Origin: Pseudomonas sp. PD9R
GTDB taxonomy: Bacteria; Pseudomonadota; Gammaproteobacteria; Pseudomonadales; Pseudomonadaceae
Direction: 5' to 3'
DNA length: 64,000 bases
Assembly (NCBI RefSeq): GCF_019200975.1
Contig: NZ_JAHTMR010000015.1
Coordinates: 1-64,000 of the forward strand
How positions within the stretch are numbered: the first letter of the stretch is position 1; each line of letters begins with the position of its first letter. Positions 36,585-44,423 of the stretch are shown piece after piece. The position numbers were made by a program, and so were the translations under genes. The notes beneath the pieces were generated by a model. It saw only the letters and a program-made list of their open reading frames with translations, searched no databases and was not told where the DNA came from.

Positions 36585-38150
36585 TCAGCGGCTCAAATAC
36601 ATCCGTGTTGTTAACAGGTAAACGGGCAGCCCCGACACCAGAATCAACAGCGCGGCATAAGGCGCCGCCGCCGCAAACTCCACGTTCGCGGTATGCGCCC
36701 ACACTTCTGTTGCCAGCGTGTTGAGTCCCGTGGGGCTCAGCAGCAAGGTCGCCGTCAGCTCCTTCATCGCATCCAGAAACACCAGTGCAAATGCGGCTCC
36801 CAATGCCGGGAAAATAATCGGCAGGGTGATTCTGCAAAACGCAGTGAGCGATGACGCACCCAGCGTGCGCGCAGCTTCTTCCAGTTGCGGTGCCGCCTTG
36901 TTCAGCGCCGTGCGAATCGGCGCCTGGGCCAGCGGCAGAAACAGTAGCGCATAAGCGATCAACAGCAACGCGGAAGTCTGATACAGCGCCGGCACATAGT
37001 GCAGGGCGAAGTACACCAGCGTCAGCGCAATCACCAGGCCTGGCAGTGCGTGCAGCAGATAGGGCAGCCGTTCCGCCCAGATCGCCAGTTGGCCTTTATA
37101 GCGCACCACCAGCAAACCCACTGGCACGGCCAGCACCAGGCACAGCGCTGCGCCACCTAAAGACAGCGCCAGGGAAGAAAGCAATGCTTCGCTGATCGCG
37201 GCTACTGGAAATGCCGCCGACGAGCCCACGGCCAACCAATACGCCAGCATGCCCAGGGGAACGCCGCTGCCGATAATCGCCAGCAGCAGGCAATAAAGTT
37301 GCCCGGCGACCGCCCAAGGCCCCAGTCGAACCTGTTCCGCCTGCCGCGCCGCACCCTGACCGGTACGTACGTGTCGGCCCTTGCCGCGAACCCGCAGTTC
37401 CAGCCACAGCAATATCAGGCACAGCGCCAGCAATACTGCCGAGAGCATTGCTGCGTTGGCGTTACTGAACTCCAGTTCGAACTGTTGATAGATCGCCGTG
37501 GTGAAGGTTTGCAAGCCGATGATCGACAGAGCGCCGAACTCCACCAGCATGTGCAAAGCGATCAACAAAGAGCCGGCGAGCAGCGATGGCCAGAGCAGGG
37601 GAAGGGTGATCTTGACGAACACGCCCCAGCGGTTCTGCCCAAGCGTTCTTGCGGATTCTTCCAGCGAGGGATCGAGGTTGCGCAGAGTTGCCGCTACCGG
37701 CAGAAAAATCAGCGGGTATTTAGACAGGGTCATCACCAGGATTGCCCCGCCCAAGCCTTCGAAATGTGCGCTCAGCGACACCCAGGTGAAGCTGCTGACA
37801 AACGCCGGAACAGCGAATGGCAGGCACAGAATCACGCCCCACAAACGCCGTCCGGGCAGATTGCTGCGCTCCAGCAGCCACGCCAGCGACAGGCCGATCA
37901 CGCCGCAGGCCAGCGTAACGCCGACCATCAGCGCCAGCGTGTTTCGCAGCAGGCCGAACACATACGGCCGCCAGAGCAAGTGCAGCGCCTCTGCCCAGCC
38001 TGCCTGCCAAGCCTTTAGTCCGACGTACGCCAGCGGCAACAGACTGAGCACCACCAGCAGTAAAACCGGCAGCAACAGCCAGATCGATGGCCGCTTGCGC
38101 CGTGGTACGTAGCCGTTGCGCGCGGTAGGGGCGGAAAGCGGTGCGCTCAT
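36585..38150 (-). CDS. hitB: Ferric iron ABC transporter permease
   Basis: A 521-residue inner-membrane permease with about twelve helices, made of two fused BPD_transp_1 domains. The EAA-like loops are visible in each half: LEESARTLGQNRWGVFVKITLP and LEEAARTLGASSLTAFCRITLP, the coupling sites for an ATPase. This two-in-one form is typical of the FbpB/SfuB/HitB iron(III) family. It starts at the stop codon of the binding-protein gene. No ATP-binding subunit gene lies next to it, as I also remember for hitAB of P. aeruginosa. The fbpB name would be equally acceptable. Confidence 0.88.
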   Translation of the reverse strand: MSAPLSAPTARNGYVPRRKRPSIWLLLPVLLLVVLSLLPLAYVGLKAWQAGWAEALHLLWRPYVFGLLRNTLALMVGVTLACGVIGLSLAWLLERSNLPGRRLWGVILCLPFAVPAFVSSFTWVSLSAHFEGLGGAILVMTLSKYPLIFLPVAATLRNLDPSLEESARTLGQNRWGVFVKITLPLLWPSLLAGSLLIALHMLVEFGALSIIGLQTFTTAIYQQFELEFSNANAAMLSAVLLALCLILLWLELRVRGKGRHVRTGQGAARQAEQVRLGPWAVAGQLYCLLLAIIGSGVPLGMLAYWLAVGSSAAFPVAAISEALLSSLALSLGGAALCLVLAVPVGLLVVRYKGQLAIWAERLPYLLHALPGLVIALTLVYFALHYVPALYQTSALLLIAYALLFLPLAQAPIRTALNKAAPQLEEAARTLGASSLTAFCRITLPIIFPALGAAFALVFLDAMKELTATLLLSPTGLNTLATEVWAHTANVEFAAAAPYAALLILVSGLPVYLLTTRMYLSR

Positions 38151-39160
38151 CAGTTCAAGCCAACGTCACGTTCCAGGTCCAGGGCTTCTTCGGCGTTGCC
38201 GAGGTCGGCTGGCGTGACCTTCGGCGCTTCCAGTTCGCTGAACGGCTTAAGACCGCGATCCGATTCCATGCCTTTGTGCAGCGGGTATTCGGCAGTGGTC
38301 TGGGTGATCACGCGCTGCCCTTCTTCGCTGGCCATATAGGCGAGGAATTGCTGGGCTTCTTTCGGATGCTTGCTGGATTTCAGTACGGCTGCGCTGGAAA
38401 CGGTGATCAGGCCGCCGACGTCGCCACCGGTGAAATAATGCAGTTTCGAATCGAGCTGGCCTTTTTCGCGCTGCAGGGCAAACCAGTAGTAGTTGTTCAC
38501 CAGCACGGTCGCCACTTCGCCGTTTTCTACTGCTTTGAGTGCGACCATGTTGTTGCTGTAAATCTTGCCGAATGCGCGCAGGCCGGTCAGCCATTCTTCG
38601 GCAGCCTCCATGCCGTGCACCTTGATGATCGCGACGGCTTGTTCCTGGAAAGCACCGCTGGTGGGCACGAAGCCGACCTTGCCTTGCCATTTCGGATCAG
38701 AAAACTCCATCACTGACTTGGGCAGGTCTTTTTCATCGACCAGTTTCGGGTTAAACGCAACGACGCGAACCCGAGCGGTAATGCCGATCCAGGTGCCATT
38801 GCCGGCGACGTAATCTTTGGGTAATACGGCGAGGGTCGCGGCGTCGGTCTGGGCCAGCAGTCCTTGTTCGCCGAGTTTGTTCAAGGGGGGGGATTCTTCG
38901 GTGTAGATCACGTCGGCGGGGGAGCGATCGCCTTCTTCTACGACCTGGCTGGCGAGCTGGTTGCTGCTGCCTTTGCGCACATTGACGTGAATGCCGGTCT
39001 TGGCTTCGAACGCTTTGGCGATGGCGTCGCCGACTTCCTTGTGTTGACCGTTATAGAGTGTCAGGGAAACCGCATCGGCGGCCCGGGTCACGGGTGTGGC
39101 AAGTGCCAGGCCGAGCAGGGTGATGGTCAGGCCGCGGCGCAGGGTATTTCGAAACATCAT
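38150..39160 (-). CDS. hitA: Ferric iron periplasmic binding protein
   Basis: A 336-residue periplasmic protein with a signal peptide (about 1-27, ITLLGLALATPVTRAADA). After processing it begins with LTLYNGQHKEVGDAIAKAFE, the FbpA-type opening in which His contributes to iron binding, and has the paired tyrosines in LVNNYYWFALQREKG that ligate iron in this family. Other typical parts are ADVIYTEESPPLNKL and EGQRVITQTTAEYPLHKG. GAGGAA precedes the ATG pair. Co-transcribed with the permease. Confidence 0.9.
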   Translation of the reverse strand: MMFRNTLRRGLTITLLGLALATPVTRAADAVSLTLYNGQHKEVGDAIAKAFEAKTGIHVNVRKGSSNQLASQVVEEGDRSPADVIYTEESPPLNKLGEQGLLAQTDAATLAVLPKDYVAGNGTWIGITARVRVVAFNPKLVDEKDLPKSVMEFSDPKWQGKVGFVPTSGAFQEQAVAIIKVHGMEAAEEWLTGLRAFGKIYSNNMVALKAVENGEVATVLVNNYYWFALQREKGQLDSKLHYFTGGDVGGLITVSSAAVLKSSKHPKEAQQFLAYMASEEGQRVITQTTAEYPLHKGMESDRGLKPFSELEAPKVTPADLGNAEEALDLERDVGLN

Positions 39161-39200
39161 TCGCAGGGTTCCTCACTGTCGCATTGCAAAAACGTGCAAC

Positions 39201-39222
39201 AATGATAAACGATATTGTTTCT
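39201..39222 (-). promoter_or_regulatory. Possible Fur-type operator upstream of hitA
   Basis: AATGATAAACGATATTGTTT about 40 bases before the hitA start has an AT-rich, partly palindromic pattern loosely like a Fur box. Several positions deviate from the consensus, so this is only a suggestion that fits an iron-uptake gene. Confidence 0.28.
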
Positions 39223-39254
39223 CAAATGCGCCTTGCGGTGCGCGCACGACTTCA

Positions 39255-39351
39255 TGTAGGAGCTGTCGAAGGCTGCGATCATTTGATCTTCAGCGCTTTC
39301 AGCTCCGCCAAAATCAAGATCAAAAGATCGCAGCCTTCGGCAGCTCCTACA
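39255..39351. repeat. Inverted pair of GTAGGAGCTG extragenic repeats
   Basis: Opening arm TGTAGGAGCTGTCGAAGG and closing arm ending CGGCAGCTCCTACA enclose a spacer of about 28 bases. One base change (CATTTGATC) in the first arm. Confidence 0.88.
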
Positions 39352-39383
39352 GTTTGATCGTGAATTTTTCGGGAGCCAGAAAC

Positions 39384-39409
39384 GCAAAAACCCGCTTTCG
39401 CGGGTTTCT
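39384..39409 (-). terminator. Terminator of the second tRNA-Leu copy
   Basis: Stem AAACCCGC / GCGGGTTT with a TTTC loop; on the minus strand it is followed by a run of T. Nearly identical to the terminator at 39631-39656. Confidence 0.82.
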
Positions 39410-39442
39410 GTGAAATCCAAGGTCGAGACCTTGAATTTGAAT

Positions 39443-39529
39443 TGGTGCCCAGAAGAAGACTCGAACTTCCACGACCTTGCGGTCACCAGCACCTGAAGCT
39501 GGCGTGTCTACCAATTTCACCATCTGGGC
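39443..39529 (-). tRNA. tRNA-Leu (CAG), downstream copy
   Basis: An 87-base class II tRNA with encoded CCA. The acceptor stem GCCCAGA pairs with TCTGGGC, discriminator A. The anticodon stem CCAGC / GCTGG encloses the loop TTCAGGT, giving anticodon CAG (reads CUG, the dominant leucine codon in this GC-rich genome). The long variable arm and the T-loop GTTCGAGTC are present. The sequence is identical to the copy at 39695-39781. Confidence 0.96.
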
Positions 39530-39564
39530 ATTCATCTTCAGCGTTGCCGCTGTTGATGTGGCGC

Positions 39565-39592
39565 ACTATACCAGAGCATTTTGATCTGTAAA
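39565..39592 (-). promoter_or_regulatory. Promoter of the second tRNA-Leu copy
   Basis: On the minus strand: TTTACA, 16 bases, TATAGT, followed by a GC-rich discriminator (GCGCC). This is the usual layout of a growth-rate-controlled stable RNA promoter and parallels the one upstream of the first copy. Confidence 0.65.
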
Positions 39593-39630
39593 CCCCTGAT
39601 TTAAATTTAATAAATCAGCGGCTTAGAACG

Positions 39631-39656
39631 CAAAAACCCGCTTTCGCGGGTTTTTG
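39631..39656 (-). terminator. Terminator of the first tRNA-Leu copy
   Basis: Stem AAAAACCCGC / GCGGGTTTTT with a TTTC loop, T-rich on both sides; works on the minus strand after the upstream tRNA copy. Confidence 0.82.
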
Positions 39657-39694
39657 TGTGAGCCTTGAAATTGAACTAATCTCAAGCTCGAAAT

Positions 39695-39781
39695 TGGTGC
39701 CCAGAAGAAGACTCGAACTTCCACGACCTTGCGGTCACCAGCACCTGAAGCTGGCGTGTCTACCAATTTCACCATCTGGGC
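39695..39781 (-). tRNA. tRNA-Leu (CAG), upstream copy
   Basis: Identical in sequence to the copy 252 bases away: 87 bases, anticodon CAG in the loop TTCAGGT, acceptor stem GCCCAGA / TCTGGGC and encoded CCA. It is the promoter-proximal copy on the minus strand. Confidence 0.96.
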
Positions 39782-39816
39782 AGTATCGGCAACGTTGTCC
39801 GTCGTCGATGGCGCGC

Positions 39817-39845
39817 ACTATACGGAGCGTCTTTTTAACTGTAAA
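39817..39845 (-). promoter_or_regulatory. Promoter of the first tRNA-Leu copy
   Basis: On the minus strand: TTTACA, exactly 17 bases, TATAGT, then the GC-rich discriminator GCGCGCC. Strong match to sigma-70 with the GC-rich start region typical of stringently controlled tRNA genes. Confidence 0.75.
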
Positions 39846-40006
39846 CCCCCGTCATCGAAAAAACCTGGGAAATTTCACCAGCGGTCTTAAAACCAGCGTT
39901 CCGGTGTCGATAAAGGGCTTTAGAAGGGCCTTGATAGCCTGAAATTTCCCGTTTCATTACGCCTATGCCAAACTAACCCGCATATAGACAAGGTGAAAAC
40001 TCTCTA

Positions 40007-42637
40007 ATGGCCGATTGGCAGTCCCTCGATCCCGAGGCCGCTCGTGAAGCGGAAAAATATGAAAACCCTATTCCTAGCCGTGAACTGATCCTTCAGCACC
40101 TTGCTGATCGAGGTTCGCCTGCTAACCGCGAGCAACTGGTCGAAGAGTTTGGTCTGACCACAGAAGACCAGATCGAAGCCCTGCGCCGCCGCCTGCGCGC
40201 CATGGAGCGCGATGCTCAACTCATCTATACCCGTCGCGGCACGTATGCGCCGGTGGACAAGCTCGACCTGATCCTGGGTCGCATCAGCGGGCACCGTGAC
40301 GGCTTCGGCTTCCTGGTGCCGGACGACGGAAGTGACGATCTGTTCATGAGCCCGGCACAAATGCGCCTGGTGTTCGATGGTGACCGTGCCTTGGCCCGCG
40401 TTTCCGGTCTGGACCGTCGCGGTCGCCGCGAAGGCATGATCGTCGAAGTGGTGTCGCGTGCTCACGAAACCATCGTCGGCCGTTACTTCGAAGAAGGCGG
40501 TATCGGTTTCGTTGTCGCCGATAATCCGAAGATCCAGCAGGAAGTGCTGGTGACCCCGGGCCGTAACGCCAATGCGCAGATCGGTCAGTTCGTCGAAGTG
40601 AAGATCACTCACTGGCCGACGCCACGTTTTCAGCCGCAAGGCGATGTGGTTGAAGTCGTGGGTAACTACATGGCGCCGGGCATGGAAATCGATGTCGCCC
40701 TGCGCACCTACGATATTCCTCATGTCTGGCCTGAAGCGGTATTGAAAGAAGCCGCCAAGCTCAAGCCGGAAGTCGAAGAGAAAGACAAAGAGAAGCGCAT
40801 CGACCTGCGCCATCTGCCGTTCGTCACCATCGACGGCGAAGATGCACGCGACTTCGATGACGCGGTCTACTGCGAAGCCCGTCCGGGCAAGCTGCGCTTG
40901 TTCTCCGGCGGCTGGAAGTTGTACGTGGCGATTGCCGACGTTTCCAGCTATGTGAAACTCGGTTCGGCACTGGATACCGAAGCCCAGGTTCGCGGCAACT
41001 CGGTGTACTTCCCCGAGCGTGTAATCCCGATGCTGCCTGAGCAGCTGTCCAACGGCTTGTGCTCGCTGAACCCGCAAGTCGATCGTTTGGCCATGGTTTG
41101 CGAGATGACCATCTCCAAGTCCGGCGAAATGACCGACTACTGCTTCTATGAAGCGGTGATCCACTCCCATGCCCGTCTGACCTACAACAAAGTCAGCGCC
41201 ATGCTGGAAACGCCGAAAGCCACCGAGGCTCGCAAGCTGCGTGGTGAATACACCGACGTCGTGCCGCACCTCAAGCAGCTGTACTCGCTGTACAAGGTTT
41301 TGCTGGCCGCCCGTCACGTGCGTGGCGCAATCGATTTCGAAACCCAGGAAACCCGGATCATCTTCGGCTCCGAGCGCAAGATCGCCGAAATTCGGCCGAC
41401 CGTGCGCAACGATGCCCACAAGCTGATCGAGGAATGCATGCTGGCGGCCAACGTGGCCACTGCCGAATTCCTGAAAAAGCACGAAATTCCTGCGTTGTAT
41501 CGCGTCCACGATGGTCCGCCGCCGGAGCGTCTGGAAAAACTGCGCGCCTTCCTCGGTGAGCTCGGCCTGTCCCTGCACAAAGGCAAGGATGGCCCGTCGC
41601 CGAAGGATTACCAGGCACTGCTGGCCAGTATCAAGGATCGTCCGGATTTCCACCTGATCCAGACCGTGATGCTGCGTTCGTTGAGTCAGGCGGTGTACAG
41701 CGCCGATAACCAGGGCCACTTCGGTCTGAATTACGAGGCGTACACCCACTTCACCTCGCCGATTCGTCGTTACCCGGACTTGCTCACTCACCGGGCGATT
41801 CGCAGCGTCATCCATTCGAAACAGGACACCCCGCACGTTCGTCGTGCGGGTGCGATGACCATTCCGAAAGCACGCATCTATCCGTACGACGAGGCGGCCC
41901 TGGAGCAACTCGGCGAGCAGTGCTCGATGAGTGAGCGCCGTGCCGACGAAGCGACCCGCGACGTAGTGAACTGGCTCAAGTGCGAGTTCATGAAGGATCG
42001 CGTGGGCGAGTCGTTCCCGGGTGTGATCACTGCGGTAACCGGTTTTGGTCTGTTTGTTGAACTGACTGACATCTATGTCGAAGGCCTGGTGCATGTCACC
42101 GCGCTGCCGGGCGATTACTACCACTTCGATCCTGTGCATCACCGCCTGGCCGGTGAACGTACTGGTCGCAGCTTCCGCCTTGGCGACACCGTTGAAGTGC
42201 GGGTCATGCGCGTCGACCTCGACGAGCGCAAAATCGACTTCGAGATGGCTGAAAAAACCATCAGCGCACCGATCGGTCGCAAGAAGCGTGGCACTGACGC
42301 CAAAGCGCCTGCCGCAAAAACTGAAGCAGAGCCTGCGCCGGCGAAAACCGGTCGTCGTCCTGCCAAGGAAAAAGCTGTCGAGGCCTATCGTCCGAGCGAT
42401 GCGGCGGCAAAAAATGCCGAAGTGCGAAAGAGCCGTGAAATGAAGCAGGCGTTACTTGCCGGTGCGAAAAGCGGCGGTAAAGCGGCGTCTGCGGGAAAGA
42501 CCGGACGGTCGGCGCCTGAAAAGGCTCCCGGCGGCAAACCAGCCAAACCGAGCAAACATCGTAAAGGCCCGCCAAAAGCGGGTTCTGCTCCAGCCGCCAA
42601 AAGCGGTGGGGCGCGTAAACCTAAGGCCAAGCCATGA
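40007..42637 (+). CDS. rnr: Ribonuclease R
   Basis: A processive 3'-5' exoribonuclease that degrades structured RNA and helps in cold stress and trans-translation. The 876 residues have an N-terminal winged-helix region (REQLVEEFGLTTEDQIEALRRR), cold-shock domains (about 80-230), the RNB catalytic domain (from about 265, with DGEDARDFDDAVY near 277-289 and FTSPIRRYPDLLTHR), an S1 domain (about 660-745, GVITAVTGFGLFVELTDIYV) and a long basic Lys/Ala-rich tail. Start MADWQSLDPEA. It overlaps rlmB by four bases. Confidence 0.97.
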   Translation: MADWQSLDPEAAREAEKYENPIPSRELILQHLADRGSPANREQLVEEFGLTTEDQIEALRRRLRAMERDAQLIYTRRGTYAPVDKLDLILGRISGHRDGFGFLVPDDGSDDLFMSPAQMRLVFDGDRALARVSGLDRRGRREGMIVEVVSRAHETIVGRYFEEGGIGFVVADNPKIQQEVLVTPGRNANAQIGQFVEVKITHWPTPRFQPQGDVVEVVGNYMAPGMEIDVALRTYDIPHVWPEAVLKEAAKLKPEVEEKDKEKRIDLRHLPFVTIDGEDARDFDDAVYCEARPGKLRLFSGGWKLYVAIADVSSYVKLGSALDTEAQVRGNSVYFPERVIPMLPEQLSNGLCSLNPQVDRLAMVCEMTISKSGEMTDYCFYEAVIHSHARLTYNKVSAMLETPKATEARKLRGEYTDVVPHLKQLYSLYKVLLAARHVRGAIDFETQETRIIFGSERKIAEIRPTVRNDAHKLIEECMLAANVATAEFLKKHEIPALYRVHDGPPPERLEKLRAFLGELGLSLHKGKDGPSPKDYQALLASIKDRPDFHLIQTVMLRSLSQAVYSADNQGHFGLNYEAYTHFTSPIRRYPDLLTHRAIRSVIHSKQDTPHVRRAGAMTIPKARIYPYDEAALEQLGEQCSMSERRADEATRDVVNWLKCEFMKDRVGESFPGVITAVTGFGLFVELTDIYVEGLVHVTALPGDYYHFDPVHHRLAGERTGRSFRLGDTVEVRVMRVDLDERKIDFEMAEKTISAPIGRKKRGTDAKAPAAKTEAEPAPAKTGRRPAKEKAVEAYRPSDAAAKNAEVRKSREMKQALLAGAKSGGKAASAGKTGRSAPEKAPGGKPAKPSKHRKGPPKAGSAPAAKSGGARKPKAKP

Positions 42638-43395
42638 GTCAGTTGGAAAAAATCTACGGCGTGCATGCTGTCGAAGCGTTGCTGCGTCATCACCCGAAAC
42701 GCGTCAAGCAGATTTGGCTGGCCGAAGGTCGCAGTGATCCGCGGGTGCAGACGCTGATCGGGCTGGCCAACGAAAATCGCGTGCCGGTCGGTAATGCCGA
42801 GCGTCGCGAGCTGGATGCGTGGGTTGAAGGCGTGCACCAGGGCGTGGTCGCGGACGTCAGTCCGAGTCAGGTCTGGGGTGAGGCGATGCTCGACGAGTTG
42901 CTCGACCGCACAGACGGCGCGCCGTTATTGCTGGTGCTCGACGGCGTGACCGATCCGCACAACCTCGGTGCTTGCCTGCGTTCGGCCGATGCTGCCGGCG
43001 CGCTGGCGGTGATCGTTCCAAAGGACAAGTCAGCCACGCTGACGCCGACGGTCCGTAAAGTGGCTTGCGGCGCGGCGGAAGTGATTCCGTTGGTTGCCGT
43101 GACCAACCTGGCGCGCACGCTGGAGAAGCTCAAGCAGCGCGGGTTGTGGGTTGTCGGCACAGCAGGCGAAGCCGAGCAGAGCTTGTATCAGCAAGACATG
43201 ACCGGCCCGACCATCCTGATCATGGGCGCCGAAGGCAGCGGCATGCGTCGCCTGACTCGCGATCTTTGCGATTACCTGGTGCATCTGCCAATGACCGGTA
43301 GCGTCAGCAGCCTCAACGTTTCCGTTGCAACGGGCGTTTGCCTGTTCGAGGCGCAGCGTCAGCGTAGCGTCAAAGCTGCCGCCAAAAAGTCCTGA
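42634..43395 (+). CDS. rlmB: 23S rRNA (guanosine-2'-O-)-methyltransferase RlmB
   Basis: Methylates the 2'-O of G2251 in 23S rRNA. The 253-residue SpoU-type protein has an N-terminal substrate-binding domain (KIYGVHAVEALLRHHPKRVKQ) and the knotted SPOUT domain with LDGVTDPHNLGACLRSADAAG, LIMGAEGSGMRRLTRDLCD and VSSLNVSVATGVCLFE. It starts inside the rnr stop (ATGA overlap), so the two form an operon. Confidence 0.97.
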   Translation: MSQLEKIYGVHAVEALLRHHPKRVKQIWLAEGRSDPRVQTLIGLANENRVPVGNAERRELDAWVEGVHQGVVADVSPSQVWGEAMLDELLDRTDGAPLLLVLDGVTDPHNLGACLRSADAAGALAVIVPKDKSATLTPTVRKVACGAAEVIPLVAVTNLARTLEKLKQRGLWVVGTAGEAEQSLYQQDMTGPTILIMGAEGSGMRRLTRDLCDYLVHLPMTGSVSSLNVSVATGVCLFEAQRQRSVKAAAKKS

Positions 43396-43408
43396 CGAAT
43401 ACATAACC

Positions 43409-43494
43409 TGTAGGAGCTGCCGAAGGCTGCGATCTTTTGATCTTGTTTTTAAAGTCAAAAGATCGCAGCCTCGTTTCACTCGACAGCTCCTACA
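43409..43494. repeat. Mixed inverted pair of extragenic repeats
   Basis: The first arm is the GCCGAAGG subtype (TGTAGGAGCTGCCGAAGG) and the second is the complement of the TCGAGTGAAACGAGG subtype (ending CGACAGCTCCTACA). A hybrid pair, useful for tracing how the two subtypes recombine. Confidence 0.88.
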
Positions 43495-43558
43495 GTCGAG
43501 CAGTCCGGCGGGCATTCAGATTTGAAATCGGTGATTGTTCAAATAATCACCAATTGCC

Positions 43559-43587
43559 TTGCGCCTCTTCTGTCCCTTCTCTACAAT
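43559..43587 (+). promoter_or_regulatory. Sigma-70 promoter of the rpsF operon
   Basis: TTGCGC, 17 bases, TACAAT, followed by a GC-rich start region (TGCGCCCC), about 115 bases before rpsF. Good match for a ribosomal protein promoter. Confidence 0.6.
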
Positions 43588-43665
43588 TGCGCCCCTTGCT
43601 GTGACGGCAGGCACGCATGTGCCTTACCCACGCAAGTCCATTAGTGTCATTCACTCCTTGTCTGA

Positions 43666-43679
43666 CCGCTTTTGAGCGG
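43666..43679 (+). promoter_or_regulatory. Leader hairpin before rpsF, possible S6:S18 autoregulatory site
   Basis: A five-base stem CCGCT / AGCGG with a TTTG loop, 26 bases before the rpsF start and just before GTAAGGAG. Bacterial rpsF leaders often carry a motif bound by the S6:S18 complex; this hairpin has a CCG but I cannot confirm the full motif by eye. Confidence 0.3.
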
Positions 43680-43705
43680 CAGGCTACAACCCGTAAGGAG
43701 CATTC

Positions 43706-44128
43706 ATGCGTCATTACGAAATCATCTTTTTGGTCCACCCGGATCAAAGCGAGCAAGTCGGCGGCATGGTTGAGCGTTACACCAAGCTGATCGAAGAAGA
43801 CGGCGGCAAAATCCACCGTCTGGAAGATTGGGGCCGTCGTCAACTGGCCTACGCAATCAACAATGTTCACAAGGCTCACTACGTGATGCTGAACGTTGAG
43901 TGCACTGGCAAGGCCCTGGCCGAGCTGGAAGACAACTTCCGCTACAACGATGCAGTGATCCGTAACCTGGTCATCCGTCGCGAAGAAGCCGTTACCGGCC
44001 AATCCGAGATGCTCAAGGCTGAAGAAAACCGCAGTGAGCGCCGTGAGCGTCGCGACCGTCCTGAGCACGAAGGCGCTGAAAGCGCTGATAGTGATGACAG
44101 CGACAACAGCGATAACGCTGACGAGTAA
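43706..44128 (+). CDS. rpsF: 30S ribosomal protein S6
   Basis: A 140-residue S6: MRHYEIIFLVHPDQSEQV start, central HRLEDWGRRQLAYAINN and HYVMLNVECTGKALAELE. The C-terminus is an acidic, serine-rich tail (DSDDSDNSDNADE) where RimK-type glutamylation occurs in relatives. AAGGAG lies just upstream. First gene of rpsF-rpsR-DUF2232-rplI. Confidence 0.98.
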   Translation: MRHYEIIFLVHPDQSEQVGGMVERYTKLIEEDGGKIHRLEDWGRRQLAYAINNVHKAHYVMLNVECTGKALAELEDNFRYNDAVIRNLVIRREEAVTGQSEMLKAEENRSERRERRDRPEHEGAESADSDDSDNSDNADE

Positions 44129-44156
44129 TCCACGGACCTTTTAAGGAGCCTATCAA

Positions 44157-44387
44157 ATGGCACGTTTCTTCCGTCGTCGTAAATTCTGCCGCTTCACCGC
44201 TGAAGACGTGAAAGAGATCGATTACAAAGATCTCAACACTCTGAAAGCCTACGTATCCGAGACCGGCAAAATTGTTCCAAGCCGCATCACCGGTACCAAA
44301 GCTCGTTATCAGCGTCAGCTGGCCACCGCTATCAAGCGCGCCCGCTTCCTGGCCCTGCTGGCCTACACCGACAGCCACGGCCGCTGA
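44157..44387 (+). CDS. rpsR: 30S ribosomal protein S18
   Basis: A 76-residue basic protein ([19 protein letters not shown], ending [16 protein letters not shown]) that pairs with S6 on the 30S platform. AAGGAG ribosome binding site; 28 bases after rpsF. Confidence 0.98.
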
Positions 44388-44423
44388 GACCGGGCAGTCG
44401 ACACGTAGCAAAGGATTGAATGT

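Larger units (their letters stand above)
43396..43705. other. Intergenic region rlmB-rpsF (310 bases)
   Basis: Holds an inverted repeat pair (43409-43494), the rpsF operon promoter (43559-43587) and a leader of roughly 110 bases with a small hairpin near the start of rpsF. Each is listed separately. I see no coding sequence in it. Confidence 0.7.

Noticed and set aside
40004..42142. 712-codon open frame antisense to rnr
   Set aside because: It mirrors the reading frame of a certain gene; its composition (rich in His, Gln, Arg) is that of a GC-rich antisense shadow. Similar long antisense frames over motAB, purA, mutL, ygiQ and dnaB were rejected for the same reason.
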